A stretch of 64,000 bases of DNA from Brasenia schreberi (GCA_036023115.1 JAYKKT010000064.1:3153501-3217500); one strand, 5' to 3'. Shown: positions 24,701 through 38,123, counted from the first letter of the stretch. Program-made: numbers and translations. Notes: a model not told the origin generated them from the letters alone.

Positions 24701-27700
24701 CATCATAGGCACCTTAGTAATTACAATTAGAAGATACTCAAAACTTCATGAAACAGCATATGATTCCTGTCATGGGTTTTTGGGTAGGGTTACGACGAGA
24801 GGCCGAAGCCTAACACACAAGCACATGCACCCTCCTGGGAAACAAACTCGCCACCACAGCATGGGAGTCAGAGAGCTCTGCCAGTTGAGCTAAAGCTCTG
24901 GGAGCCAATGTGTTTCAATTTAATCCAAAGAAGGAAGCATGAGCAATTATTATAGCATCGTACATTTAGTTCCCCATGAGCAAATCACTAGTGTATGAAA
25001 GATGGTAGCATGCTAATGAAAGGTTGATCACTACTTCTATTATTTACTAAGTTCCACAGCAGCAACACGCAATCCATCTCATACATACCGGAAGTGTGAA
25101 TATTTCTAAATGAAAGAATGTGAGCAGTTGCTATTTAACCATAAACCAAAAGAAACATTGGAACAGTCTGAATTCCGGAACAAAAAACTAAATGCACAAC
25201 AATATTAATAAAAAAGGAAGTAGCAAGTTCAAGCTGAAATTGTAACCTATGATGAATGAAGAATAAATAAATAGAAGTAACAGATCAAGACCATCAGGAT
25301 AAAAAGGAAAAGTAAGAACAAAAACCACAATTTCCACGCATTGCCAGTCAATTTTACAATGACCATAATATAAGTGATATGTGATATCAACATGGCAGGA
25401 ATACAACAAATTCAGGTCTGAATACGTTTAGTAAGTGGAAAACAAGTCTCAAATATAAATGCAAAATCAAAACTTATTTAATTAAGAGGATGCAGTAGAT
25501 TCATTTTCCCAGATGATCAAACAAGCACTATCATAAACATACCTTATTTGCAACTTCAACATAAAGATATTCATCGCTAAATGGTGCAAGGTGTATCCTG
25601 CAGGAAAACATAAGATAAAGCATCATAGACCAGATCAGAAAAACTGAAATGATGAAACACCTATAGATGAGGTACTTTAAGAAGTATTGCATAAGCTGAA
25701 CAAACAACACCATTGAAACTTCAAGATATGGACATGGCCAACAGGACTCTGTTAAGTCAACTCCAGGATTTGACACGACCAACTCTAGTTTGATAGTTAG
25801 GATAATCTGTTACTTTATTTGCCTATTTAGTGCTGAATATGCACAAAGTATTTGTGTGGCTCAAAGTTTGGTTCTCGGCAGGAATCAACATCCAAGCGTC
25901 ACTCAACACACCTCTCTCACACACTTCTGTGCTGATGTAAAATTGGGGCAATACAAGACACTTTGTACCATTTGTTTGTGCTGATGTAAAATGACCAGGT
26001 TTTATAATACATTACAGATTATATAATTCCATATCAATCCTGTCAAACACATTTTTACAGTTCAAATGTGGAAATGGATGGACAAGCTTTTCTAGTATTT
26101 GTGAAAAACAAAAGTACGATCATTTACAAAAAATATCAACCTTCATCACACTTCCACCAGACCTTATCCACAAGCACCAAAACTATTTTGTAGAAGACAA
26201 TTTTAAGTATATTAAAAAAATAGGAAAAGATGTGTTAGGTGAATCTAAGGAATGTGTACCAGCACAAAAGGAAGCTTGGTGGTGAAATGAAGTGGTGCAA
26301 GATAAGATCAAGACAAAGTGGGCATGTTACAAATTGAAATTTGAAAACTTGGAAGGCTTATAAGAAGGAAAAGCAAAGAAGCAAAGAAAGAAGCAAAGTA
26401 AGCAAACTTGGAAGGCTGTTAATGAAGAAAAAGCTAAAAATTTAGAGGATCTATATAAAAAGCTAACTCAGAAGGTGAAAGAGATATTTCAGGATAGCTA
26501 AGACTAAAAATAAGAAAACTAAAAATCTGATTAGAAATAAGAAAACTAAGGATCTAACTTTTGTTAGATGCATAAAAAATAGGGACGAGAAGATTCTAGT
26601 GGAAAGTGATGATATAAAAATAGATGAAATTTTATTTTCATAAACTTTTTAACAAAAATATAAATGTTAATATTAACTTCGGATGTTCTATTCAAAAGAA
26701 TATATAAACCATAATTTTTATTAACGTATTTAAAAAATGAAGTTAAAGAGAATATTAAACATTCGACAGTTGGTAAATCTAGAGGACTAGAAAATATTCC
26801 TATAGAAGTACGGCTATTACTTGTCTTAAAAGATTATTTAATAAAATATGAAAACAAAAGATGCATAAGGAAAAGGGGATGTTTACAATTACACCCATAT
26901 ACAACAACAAAAAAGATATTCAAAATTGTACAAATTATTGAGTCATACTATAAAAGTATGGAATAGAGAGAACCAATTTAAATTCATGCAAAGAAGATCT
27001 ATTATTGAAGCTATTCATCTATTGAGAATTTGAGATCTCTTATTAGAACATTTTAGAGTAAAAGAAGAAACTTAAGAGAGTATTGATTGATCTAGAGAAA
27101 GCTTATGATAAGATGTTAAGAGATATTCTTTGGAGAACTTAAAGAGGTATCTCATTGACATACGTCAATCTTATACGAGATGTATGATAGTGCACAAACA
27201 TGAGTTCCGACCCATGAAGGATTAACATATTTCTTTGAGGTTAGTATTGGATTACATCAAAGATTACCTTTAAGTTCATATTATTTGTCTTGGTCATTAA
27301 CGAGCTACCAAAACATATTCAATAAGATGAAGTTTCATGGTGTTCGCAGATAATATTGTATTAGTGGACTAGTCTAAGGAAAAAGTTAATAGGAAATTGG
27401 AGCTAAGGAGAGAAACATTAGAAAGTAAAGGCTTTCAACATAGTAAAACAAAAACAAAATATATGGAATGCAAGTTTGATCATTTTGTAAATTCAAATGG
27501 CTTAGAAATTAACATTAGCACACATTACATCTCTTGTAAGGAAAGTTTTAAATACCTAGGGTCGGTTTTACAGAGTGATGGCAATTTTGATGGAGATGTT
27601 ACATATAGAATTAATGTGGGTTGGTTAAAATGGAGAGGTGTATTAAGTATTTTATGTGACAAAAAGATACCATTAAAGTTAAAAGGTATATATTATAGAG

Positions 27701-30700
27701 CAGCAATTCCGCTCTCTATGCTTTGTGGCTATGAGTGTTGGGCAATTAATTATCAACATGTATTTTATGTGACAAGAAGATACCATTAAAGTTAAAAGGT
27801 AAATATTATAGGGCAGCAATTCCGCTCTCTATGCTTTATGGTTATGAGTGTTGAGCAGTTAAGATGGTTTGGACGCATAAAAAGACTGACAAAAAGGTAA
27901 GAAGATACGAGGAACTAGATTATGAAAATGTTAAAAAAAGAAGACCACAAAAGTGTTGGAAGGAAACAATAAAGAATGATGAACTTATATTAAGTTATCT
28001 GTTAGCATGGCATGATCGAGCTCTATGGAAACAAAGAATTAATGTAGTCGATCCCATCTAATATGGGAAAAGGCTTAGTTAATGTTGTTGTGGTTGTAAT
28101 AGAAATAAGAACTCCATTAATTTCCACAATCTCTACATCAATACATTATAAAATATTTGGTTTCACTTAAAGGCGAGCACCACACGACCTGATAAAGAGC
28201 TCAAGCAAGCCCGAGTTTCTGTCATCAAAACTCCAGTTGTATGATATAATCCTCCTCATGGTTGGATATGTTGGTAGTATTACAATAAGGTATTTATAAC
28301 ATTGAACATTCTAAATTATCACGATAGTATTCCACCTTTTAGAAGCCTGACTACTTCTGTAATGTATACCAACTTCATTGTTTTGCACCTTAATTTTCAT
28401 TTCCATTTACACTTTACAGACACTCATAAACACATTTGTCTCTTTTCGTTTTCTCATAAATAGACATAAATTAACAAATAACATATGCTCAGGCACAAAC
28501 AACTACACGCACACACTCGCATATTCCTCGGTAGATGAGGTACTCCAGAAATAAATTAACTGCAGTTAATGTTCAATAGAAAACATGAAATTTTCTACGA
28601 AGTGGTGAAACAGACCTGCCAAGTGTTGGAAACATTTTACCATTGGGAGTGAGGAACCGATCTCTTGCTATCACATATGACTCCAACATCCTCTCGTTGA
28701 TTAGCAAAGTGCCTGCAACATGTTTTCATTAATCCAATTGGCAAGCAAAAGAACTTAAGTAGAACAAAAATCAAAGGGTGGTAAAGGTGCCACCGGTAAG
28801 TAATAGGCATGAGCTGTTAGATTCAAAAGCGTATGATGCTTAGTATCCCAACATGTGCTCCAGTAAAGAGGGCACAACACCTATTAAGTTTAAAAGAAAG
28901 AGGAATGGCATACCTGACAACATGTATTATTCTGATACCAAAGCACATGGTAGAAAAAGCATTGACGGTAAATAGCATATGGTGAAAACGAAGTGCACTT
29001 CTAGTGCTAGAAGAGCTACAGGGAGGTAAATTACTAGCTGAGAGATGACAATGAAACATAAGGATCAAATTCCTCCTTATACTGTAGAAGGCTTTGCGCT
29101 TATTTGCAAAGTGTAAGCACAGAAAAACAGTCGCCAGCGATTTGAAACTTTTGGTAACACAAGAGAGTGAAGTAGGGAAAAAGAAACCTTTTCCAACCTC
29201 CAAAAGTGCAATTACTATGAGAAATCAAAATATCAATGAACAGAGACGTTGCAATGTCTAACTCATATTTCGGTATCCGAAGTGCATATGACTTCTGCGG
29301 TACCACTAAAGAAAAGGAGTTTAATTGCCATCGTCCTTGAAAAGCAGTGAGACAAGGGCATATACAAGAGTAGTCTAACTAAAGAATATGACTAAGAGTG
29401 AATCATGCATGAAAAAGGAGTTTGATTGAATTTTGAGATTCACAAATAATCAAATTATATTGAGCATAAATACCCATAGGCTCCGAGATTAAGATATCTG
29501 CTTTCTCAGGCAATTCCACCTCTTCGACTTTCCCTTTAATTACCTGTGGTTTCATGAGTACACATGCTTAAGTAATTCACCCAACACGATCAAGAATATT
29601 GACAATGAATTAGTTAAAAGCAAATTCTCTAGAATAAGTTAACCGTTATTTTCTGCTCCAGCGAAGGATTCCCAGAGATAAGTTTGCGTGCATATTCTAC
29701 CATATCAGATGCCTCCACAGCATAAACATGTTTTGCTCCAGCCTGCACAATAAAACTTACTAGTGTGATGACTTCCAGGATATGTGTAATCTAAATATTA
29801 CCTATCAAACATAATGCACTTTATAACTCCAGAACCGAGAAAGAACATACCTGAGCAGCAAACAAGGAAAGAATACCACTGCCAGCACCAACGTCAACCA
29901 CTACACGATCATGAAAACAAATATGGTTCTCGATCACAGCTGCATAATATGTGCCTACAGCACAAGGAAATCACATTATGATGGGAGAAAGACAATTAGC
30001 AACATAGATGTGAAACGAAGAGGCCAAAAATGAATATCTCGAATTTCAGAATCATGTTTTACATTTAAAAGCATTTGCAATTTTGCAGAAAACATGTCTT
30101 CAATTTAAAAGCATTTTACACTTTTTCCTAAAAGAAAGAAAAAGAATGAAGATAAAGCATGAGGAAGGGAAAACATAAAATCGACATTAAACTTATAAAC
30201 CTGTCCTCACAAAATCTTGCAACATGTTTTGCTGGTGCAGGAGTTGTCCATAATAATGAAAATACATTTTGGCTGATGCTGCTTCAATTTTTTCATCAAA
30301 CTTGCTTCTTCTAGTCAACATCATCCCCTTTTCCAACTCTGATCCTGAACCAAGAGATATTGTTAGCATGTCCCAGATGCACATCAATTATTGCTCAACA
30401 CAGGCCCAATCTCCACCTACATGCATGCACCCCCCCCAAACCCCAGCAAAAGAATAAAAATATATAGATTATTTTTCTCAAAATAGTTATACATAAAACG
30501 TATGGGAAAAGGCTTAGTTGTTGTTGTTAGTTATACATAAAACGTAAAGTGCCCAACATCCGTCATCTTCTGCCTACCATACTTCTACAAACAATATTCA
30601 GCTCAAAAAACAGTAGAAAACGAAGCTCTAGGAAAACTTCAAAATAATAACCAACTATCAGCATCATTTATTGGTAATATTATATGAAAACAGTGTTCCC

Positions 30701-33700
30701 TTAATGATACTTCTACAAAAAATATTCAGCTTATGGAAAAGTAAAAGCAAAGCCCATGGAGAACTCCAAAATCATAACTCTCAGCATTAATTATTGGTAG
30801 TTATATGCGAAGAGTATTTTCGGAGTTCATATATTATCACTATGCTAATAAGCTGACTCAAATATATCCAGTATTTCTTTGTGGCTGCCTGTTCTCAACA
30901 GTATAGCATGCAGAGTATATGCTACAACAGTTTAGAACAGAAGTTTGTGGGACCAGCTTCATGCAAGATTAATTAGAGTAATGAGTTGATATTACTCAAA
31001 TGACACTGGTAGATACCAGCAACAAATAACATACCAGTTATGTCATGACTAGTTACATTCTTCCATTGTTCAAATGCAAGATGGAAGGAACTGCTTTCAT
31101 CTTCTGTACTAAAGGTGATTGTAATTGCTCGAGAGAAGGCCCTCTGATCAACATTTGAAAAAGAACCAGAGAAAGTAGGAAATGTAAATTGTGATAGCAG
31201 AGCAATTGCTAGAACATAAACGGAAACATAATTTGTTGAAAATCATAGAAAACAATCACTCAGAAAACACCAATCAAACTAAAAAAGAAAATCAAAATGA
31301 TACACATGAACCTAGTGAGAATTATTGATATGCAGTACATTCAGTTGTCAAGAAGACCAAGCCAATCAAACATCAGAAATGCATGAAAAATTATCTAAGT
31401 TATCATCAAGACATCAACTACATTAGATTTCAGTAGTATGTGAATAATCCATACAACACCGTTTCCCTGAAAAAAATCCATGACAGAATGGAGCCTTCGT
31501 TTACCTTGTTATTGCCAATTACGAATCCCATAAATGCTATGGGCTATAAGCCTCAATATGTCAGGAAACTGTAACAAGTCAGAGGATACGAGCACAGAGC
31601 CTCTTGCAGAAAGATGACCCCCACCTCAAGAGTCAATAAGAAAATTATAATTCAAAACTCTATAGGAAAAATAATAATATCAAGTTTAAGAAATTATTTG
31701 CAAACTATCAAAGTAAGTGATCTAATAATCTACCTCCACAGGATTGTGGTGATGAAAAATGGTTTTCAAGCTACTAGTTTCGCCTCGGCATCTTACTAAA
31801 CCGAAAGTTTTCAAAAAAAATATGCATGAAAGAGAATCTTAAGACAAAATCAATTAACTAGACAAGTCCTCGAGAATAATAATGGCCAACTCTTCTAATA
31901 GGGGTCTGCGTAGTGAGAAACAGATTTCCTTGATCCTAGATCGTCATTTCCATGAATATTTGGGAACTGCAGTTTGTGGCACGGATTCATACAATGTGGT
32001 TTGCATCTTATTGGCCTGCAAGACATCAATTCCCCTTGGACCAGAAGAAAAAAGTAGACGCATTTGCTACATCTTACAACAAATTTTGACATCCAAATAA
32101 CCAAAACATGTCCTTTTTCCAGCACCTTCCAAAGTGGATTCATAAAGACATTAAATCACCATCACATGAAATGAAATCATTCGTGGAATGTGGAACCGCA
32201 TAACAATGAATTTCATCCATAAAGGGGGTAAACTGGGAAACACCTTATTTGTATCCAAACCGCCACTACTAACAGCAGTCACCACTTTGTGGTGTCCAAC
32301 AATGGCGGCAAGCTTCCTTCACTACTCAGAGCAGCCAACAACAACAATGTTTGCAAGCCAATAGCCTTTTACCATTTGCTTGGAAGAGACATTCCTTAAC
32401 CTTCTTATATGCTTTTTCTTCTTCTATTGCTTCTTTTTTTCTTCTTTCCATTTCCCTTTTCCCATCTCCTTTTCTTTCTTAATTTTCTTCTCTTTTTCCA
32501 TTCCCTCCTATTCTTTTCCTCTTTTTCACTCTTATTCTTTTCTTTTTCTCTCTTTCCATGCCTATGATGTACACAATTATTTCTTGTCATATACAAAAGT
32601 GCATTATTTCTTTGGCAAATGGTCAATAACTTCATTTTTTAGATTTAAAATGATGATGCTTCAAGTTTTCTAAATATATTTAAGACTCAAGAAAGTGTTT
32701 CCTAGATTTTGTTGTTTATACGAATTCACATTATATATGTGTTTTGGTATATGCTTTTGTAATATTTGTAGAATTAAAGAATTTCTTTCATTTGGAGAGG
32801 CATCAGGTATTCTATGTGATAAGAAGATACCATTGAAGTTGAAAGTTAAATATTACAGAGCAGCAATTAGACCTACTATGTTTTATGGTTCCGAGTGTTG
32901 GACAATTAATCATCAACATCTGCAAAAGATGTATGAAGCGGAAATGAAGATGTTGACATGGATGAGTGGTTATACAAGGAAAGACCATATCAATAATGAG
33001 GTTATTAGAAACAAATTGGGAGTAGCACTAATAGAAGATAAAATGAGGAAAAATAGTTTAAGATGATTTGGACATGTAGAAAGATGACCCAAAGACCCTC
33101 CAGTAAGAAGATATGAAAAACTAGATTGTGAAAATGTTAAAAGAGGAAGAGGATGACAACAAAAGTGTTCGAAAGAAACAATAAAGGCTTAGTTGTTGTT
33201 TCATTTATTGCTTAGTGATTTGTATTGCTTAATCCGCTATGCGTGAGGTGGAAAACAGTCAGGAAAAGCTACATAGACAGATACAGTGGGTGCATTCGTC
33301 CATGTATGTGTGTGCATGTGTTTTAACAGAATATCAACATGCACTGGGAATGCAACTTTTCGTGTCTCCTCAATGTAGCTTTGTTGAAAGAATGTATGGA
33401 GTAATTCAGTTAGAGAGAAGAAATCTCAATGGTCAATGGTCAATGGCCAAAGGAATGTGTGAAGATACTTATCTCAACATATTACAACATTGTGAATGAG
33501 GTGAAAAGAAGGAACATTATGGAGATCCATGTGAACATCAATTGAAAGACAATAGCATACATGAAGAATGGGTGGACAGGACAACAATACAAATGTTTCT
33601 TCGTAACTGACTCTTGTGAATTTTTTCACGGCTTGACATTTCCTCTTTCAGTTTAATCAACATTTGAACAAATCGAAGCATCAAGCATCACAAAGACACC

Positions 33701-35026
33701 CAAGAGACAAAGAGCACGTACCTCCTTCAATTTACTGGACTGAACGTTTTGTGCCATACAAATTGATTCTAAAGGGCTTAAACCAAAAAGCTGCAAACAG
33801 TAAGTCAAGAGATCACAATAAGCATACTGCCTATCAGGCCTTCTGAGTTACAAACAACCATATGTTATGATAAGCAAAATACTTGTTGGAAGTTATTCCA
33901 AGAGGATTTCGGAAAATGGTCCACCAATTTGTGATAAAAAATAATATATGACTTGACAAAGGATTTTGTACCATAGTAGAAAACAAATTTGATACACAGT
34001 CTTTCTTCCGAAGGTAAAGGTGTGCATTTCCTCTAAAATCAAGCACATCATGATACAACTAAACATGCAATTACGATTCCTTATGATAAGCAAATAGGCA
34101 GCTTTCACATTAATGTGCACACATTCACCTAGTTATCATCCATAAATAGCATGTTTCCAAAATGAAATCCCCAGCTCTTAAGTGTACATAGGCAAAAAAG
34201 GATGTTTGGAAGTAAACTCATTAACTTCATCCATAAATAGCGTGTTTCACAAATGAAATCCACAACCCTCAAGTCTACATGCAAAATTCATTAACTTCAT
34301 GTATCTTGCAATTATAGGGAAGACAAAATACGAACTATATTCGAGCCAAGTTCAAATGATACGAAACGATTAGAAATGGAGTTTAAACCGATGCTGAATG
34401 TGAAATTTAACCCTTAAAAAGTCAGATCTAGTCTTTTTATACTTCCACAATGGCATTATAAGATGAACGCCAGGTCATTCGGAAGTGACTCGGTATTATC
34501 ATTATTAAGGATATCCGCGCAGGTCTGTGGAGGAAAATGAACCAGAATGCAATGAGAATCGGAATAAGCGGAGATTGTCTTGCCTGGTAAAAGCAAACGT
34601 AACAGCTACAATTACATGAAGAAAAGCTACACGACTAACGGATAAATGATTCTTCATCTCCTCCCTGACAAACCGAACTTACTTTATTCCTTTCTTCTAC
34701 GGAACTAATGAACATAGAACTAAGAAAAAACAAAAGAAGATAGAGAGATGAAGGCCTGTTCTCACTTGAGAGCTCCTCGGATCAATCTCCGCAACGACTT
34801 CATCGCCCCCCTGAAGAAACCGAAGCTGCGGTCCCTCGGCACCGACAGAAAAGCGAGCGACGGCAACAGCGTCTGGCTTCGCCGGCGGCGGTGAAGAGGA
34901 AGAGGAAGAAGACGACGCAGAAGATGAGAAGAGAGTAGACAGAGAGTACGAAGAAGAATGCACAGCGACGGAGATGTTAGGGAACTCTTGCCGTCGCTGG
35001 GCATCGCCGCCGGCCTCCATCTGCAT
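18708..35026 (-). CDS. PRMT4: Protein arginine methyltransferase 4 (CARM1 type), 15 exons
   Basis: A type I enzyme that transfers methyl from S-adenosylmethionine to arginines of histone H3 and other nuclear proteins (plant PRMT13/PRMT14 clade). Exons (minus): 34766-35026, 33722-33790, 31035-31143, 30201-30344, 29851-29954, 29644-29742, 29474-29543, 28616-28712, 25543-25597, 23011-23094, 20430-20507, 20152-20255, 19104-19276, 18868-19019, 18708-18791. All junctions are GT-AG and phases agree; product 560 residues. Seen: a Ser-rich N-terminus and PH-like domain, [22 protein letters not shown] motif VDVGAGSG, the double-E loop (SEPMG...NERMLE), the THW loop (PTTHWYQ), and a Gln-rich tail. The catalytic residues are intact. 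Exon 2 (69 bp) was placed by its splice sites and weak similarity, so is least certain. The start could be 35026 (MQMEAGG) or 35020. Introns 2, 3, 8 and 10 carry retroelements, all antisense. Confidence 0.95.
21952..22832 (+). mobile_element. Chimeric retro-insertion: unknown 738 bp fused to a LINE 3' tail
   Basis: The insertion is bounded by a perfect 17 bp repeat, ATGTTATAATTGGGAAA, at 21935-21951 and 22833-22849. The last 143 bp (22690-22832) are the RTE-type LINE 3' end, from CCACAAAAGTGTTGG to CTTAGTTGTTGT. The preceding 738 bp match no LINE text in the window and no gene I recognise, and include a TATG microsatellite near 22606-22640. It lies in intron 10 of PRMT4, antisense to it. Confidence 0.8.
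23671..23852. repeat. Intronic direct duplicate, copy 1
   Basis: It shares ACAAGAAATGTATCAGAAAA, GCCAAACTTGCAA, CCAACCATGACTTC and TTGGCCCTCTCTG, in the same order, with 24182-24372. Both lie in intron 9 of PRMT4, about 510 bp apart. Confidence 0.85.
24182..24372. repeat. Intronic direct duplicate, copy 2
   Basis: It is the partner of 23671-23852, diverged by scattered substitutions and small indels. No terminal repeats or target duplications were seen, so it looks like a segmental duplication. Confidence 0.85.
24784..24906 (-). repeat. tRNA-derived SINE, family A
   Basis: On the minus strand it begins CAGAGCTTTAGCTCAACTGG (tRNA-like box A), has GGCGAGTTTGTTTCCCAGG at the box B position and ends in TTAGGCTTCGGCCTCTCGTC. 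The same order is seen at 57460-57616 and 62784-62903. Confidence 0.75.
26206..28086 (+). mobile_element. RTE-type LINE, long decayed copy in PRMT4 intron 8
   Basis: It opens in the linker before the reverse transcriptase ([10 protein letters not shown], then an AWW motif), passes a degenerate polymerase with frameshifts, and reaches motif C as FADNIVLVD (second Asp replaced by Asn). It ends near 28086 with TATGGGAAAAGGCTTAGTTA. A 113 bp tandem duplication occupies about 27648-27860. No endonuclease text was seen. The copy is antisense to the host gene. Confidence 0.92.
30503..30527 (+). mobile_element. 25 bp LINE tail with a perfect 19 bp target-site duplication
   Basis: The inserted text is only TGGGAAAAGGCTTAGTTG plus TTGTTGT, the extreme 3' end of the LINE family. 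It is flanked by TAGTTATACATAAAACGTA at 30484-30502 and again at 30528-30546. It lies in intron 3 of PRMT4. Confidence 0.9.
32795..33200 (+). mobile_element. RTE-type LINE 3' fragment in PRMT4 intron 2
   Basis: It covers [29 protein letters not shown] and [16 protein letters not shown] of the polymerase C-terminus. It then jumps from GAAACAATAAA directly to GGCTTAGTTGTTG, so about 120 bp of the usual 3' end is deleted. An 8 bp TTTCATTT at both ends may be a remnant target duplication. Confidence 0.88.
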
Positions 35027-35747
35027 TAGGGTTTCGCTTTCGCGATTTAGTGTGCGAGAAACCCTAAACGGGATCCACCATTGCTCCTCGTATTTATGTA
35101 AGAGCGGCAACGGACGCGCCACAAATGATTCGGTGGGCATCCTCGTCATACGCCGTTTTACATAGTCAAACTTCACTCAACGTGCACAAGTGTGGACCCC
35201 CATGACACGTCAAATGGATCTTGCTCGTGAAACGTTTCACATAATTCCTTCGGGTAGAATCAATTTTGTGGGTTCAGATTGTCAAAAGATCCAGATGACT
35301 GTGACCCAGTACTGAACCCAGGTGTTGTCCTGAGTTGAAAGTGTCGGACTACCCCGATACAGATGAGCAGGCACTCGGCCCTCAAATGTGTGTATTATAT
35401 ACAACATACATATATTATATATATTTATAAATATTTTATATGTATAGAGAGAGAGCATAGTCTATGCACACGTCAATCTATGCATGAACATATCAATTGC
35501 TTGATCAACGGTTGAAATTCAAATTTTAAAAGCAACAAAATATTTTAATACTTACAATAAATATAATTTTTATAATGTTTAAGCATGTATTAATTTCTCT
35601 CTCTATTTATATATATATTATTTGATATTTTTATAATATAATCTTAAACATATTAATTTTTATAATATATATTTAAACAAAAAATCCTTTAAAGAGATGT
35701 TTGGAATTATGTTAGTACACCTTGTAACATGTAGAACAATATGGCTA
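35027..35747. other. PRMT4 5' region
   Basis: Immediately upstream of the start codon lie CCCTAA-type words (GAAACCCTAAACGG), common in plant 5' UTRs. Further out the DNA is AT-rich, with TATATATT tracts and no gene. Confidence 0.4.
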
Positions 35748-37703
35748 TACATATTAAGAAAGTGAGGAAAGACGTGTTAGGTGTATCTAAGGGAGGTATA
35801 CTGACACAAAAAAAAGCTTGGTGGTATAGTGAAGTAGTGCAAAATAAAATCAAGGCAAAGATGACATGTTACAAATTATATTATCCAAAGAAAACTAGTT
35901 AACCTTTAAAAGCAAAAAAGAAAGCGAAAAAGACCGGTAGTAAAACAAAAGCTAAAATTTCGAAAGATTTATATAAAAAAACTCAACTTAAAAGAGGATG
36001 AAAGAGTTATTTTTAGGATAGCTAGGGCTAGAGATAAGAAAACTAAAGATCTTAATTATGTTAGATGCATCAAAAACGAAGATGAAAAAATTCTAGTTGC
36101 AAATGATGATATAAAAAGTAGATGAAAAAACTATTTTTATAAGCTTTTTAATGAAAATAAAGATGCTAATAGTAGCTTAGGAGAGTTGGCCAAATAAGAA
36201 AAGTATATAAACCATAATTTCTACCAATATATTCAAAAGAACGAAGTCAAAGAGGCTCTTAAACATATCAAGGGTAGTAAATCAGTAGGATTAGACAATA
36301 TTCTTATGAAAGTTTGAAAATCTAAGGAGAAACAAGAATCACTTGGCTCAGAAGACTATTTAATGAAATATATGCCCAAGAAAAGGAAAGCAAGTAAACT
36401 TATACCCATATACAAGAACAAGGGAGATATTCAAAATTGTGTGAATTATCGGGGTATCAAGTTAATGAGTCGTACTATGAAATTATACGAAGCGAACATA
36501 GGTTAAGACAAGTATCAAGTACAACAGATAACCAATTTGAATTTATATCAGGCAGATCTATTGTTGAAGCGATTCACCTTTTGAGACGTCTTATGAAATA
36601 TTTTAGAGAAAAAAAAGACTTTCATATTATATTTATTGATCTATAAAAAAACTTACGATAGGGTATCGAGAGAGGTTTTTTGGAGAACCTTGGAAGAAGA
36701 GGCATCCCATTTACATACATTAACCTTATAAGAGACATGTACGATGGTGCAAAAACATGTGTAAGGACTCATGAAGGAATGACAAACTTCTTTGAAGTTA
36801 ATATTGGGTTACATCAAGGATCAACTTTAAGTTCATACTTATTTATAATGGTGATTGATGAATTAACAAAACATATTCAAGATAAAGTACCTTGGTGTAT
36901 GTTATTTGCATATGACATTGTGTTAGTGGAGAGTCTAAGGAAAAAGTTAATAAAAAATTTGAACTATGAAGAGAAACATTAGAAAGCAAAGGCCTCCGAC
37001 TTAGTAGACTAAAGACAGAATATATTGAAGGTAAGTTTGATCATTTGGTTACTTGAAAAGGCATAAAAATTAAAATTGGCACACATTGCATCCCAAAATA
37101 AAAGTTTTAAATACCTATGGTCAAGTTTTTAGAGTGATTGAAGAATTGATAGAGATGTTACACATAAAATTAATATTGGTTGATTAAAATGGAGAGGAAC
37201 ATCAAGTATTCATTGTGATAAGAAGATACTATTAAAATTAAAAGGTAAATATTATATAACAACAATTAGACCTGTCATGTTTTATGGTTTTGAGTGTTGG
37301 TTAGTTAATCATCAACATGTATAAAAGATGTCTCTGACATAAATGAATATGTTGAGATGGATGAGTGGTCATACAAGAAAAGATCGTATACATAATGAGG
37401 TTTTTAGAAACAAAATATGAGTGACACCAATAGAGGATAAAATCAGAGAATATTATTTAAGATGGTTTGGACATATAAAAGAATATCAAAAGAATAACCT
37501 TTAATAAGGTATGAAAAACTAAATTTAGAAAGTATTAAAAGAGGTAGAGGACGACCACATAAGTATTGAAAAGAAACAATAAAGAATGAACTAACTTATT
37601 GTGAGTTAACTGGTAACATGGCACATGATAGGGCTTTGTGGAAATAAAGAATCCATGTACCCGACCCGGTCTAGTATGGGAAAAGGCTTAGTTGTTATTG
37701 TTG
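35748..37703 (+). mobile_element. RTE-type LINE, long decayed copy
   Basis: It starts at the same linker as the 26.2 kb copy (RKDVLGVSKGG...AWWYSE), then reverse transcriptase with IFIDL, an interrupted KKAYDRVSREVFW, GLHQGSTLSSYLFIMVIDEL and motif C as FAYDIVLVE (first Asp replaced by Tyr). Stops and frameshifts follow. It ends in CGGTCTAGTATGGGAAAAGG and TTGTT repeats at 37703. Confidence 0.92.
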
Positions 37704-38123
37704 TTTGTATTTATATACGTATTATTTATATAAATATAAGTGTATATATATATATATATAGACATTATAACTTCTAATTTAATAATATAAATATCACAAA
37801 TAAAATATTATAGTTTTTAAAGTATATAACATTGACTCATTTTTTTAAACACTTTGATAGGTTGAAATTGGAAGGGGTGAGACGGGTCCGGATTGGGTAC
37901 ATGGTGAAAGATCTATTGTCGATTGCACCTAAAGGACTTAGTGAGCCTTTTCCCTTTCCTTTTGTTCTTGAGGAATCAATGGTGGGAGTCTTAAGAGGCA
38001 GAGATAAGTCAATCTCTAGAGTTTCGATCGAGGGAACCACGAGTTCGTGTTTGTGCCAATCACGTTCTTTTGAATACTAGACGAGGCCCTCATAGTCATA
38101 CCAAGGCCATTCTCATTTTCTCT

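Noticed and set aside
34697..35176. Extending PRMT4 exon 1 to an upstream in-frame Met at 35176
   Set aside because: The added residues have no family resemblance, and plant PRMT4 proteins begin close to the MEAGG-type start; the upstream text looks like 5' UTR.
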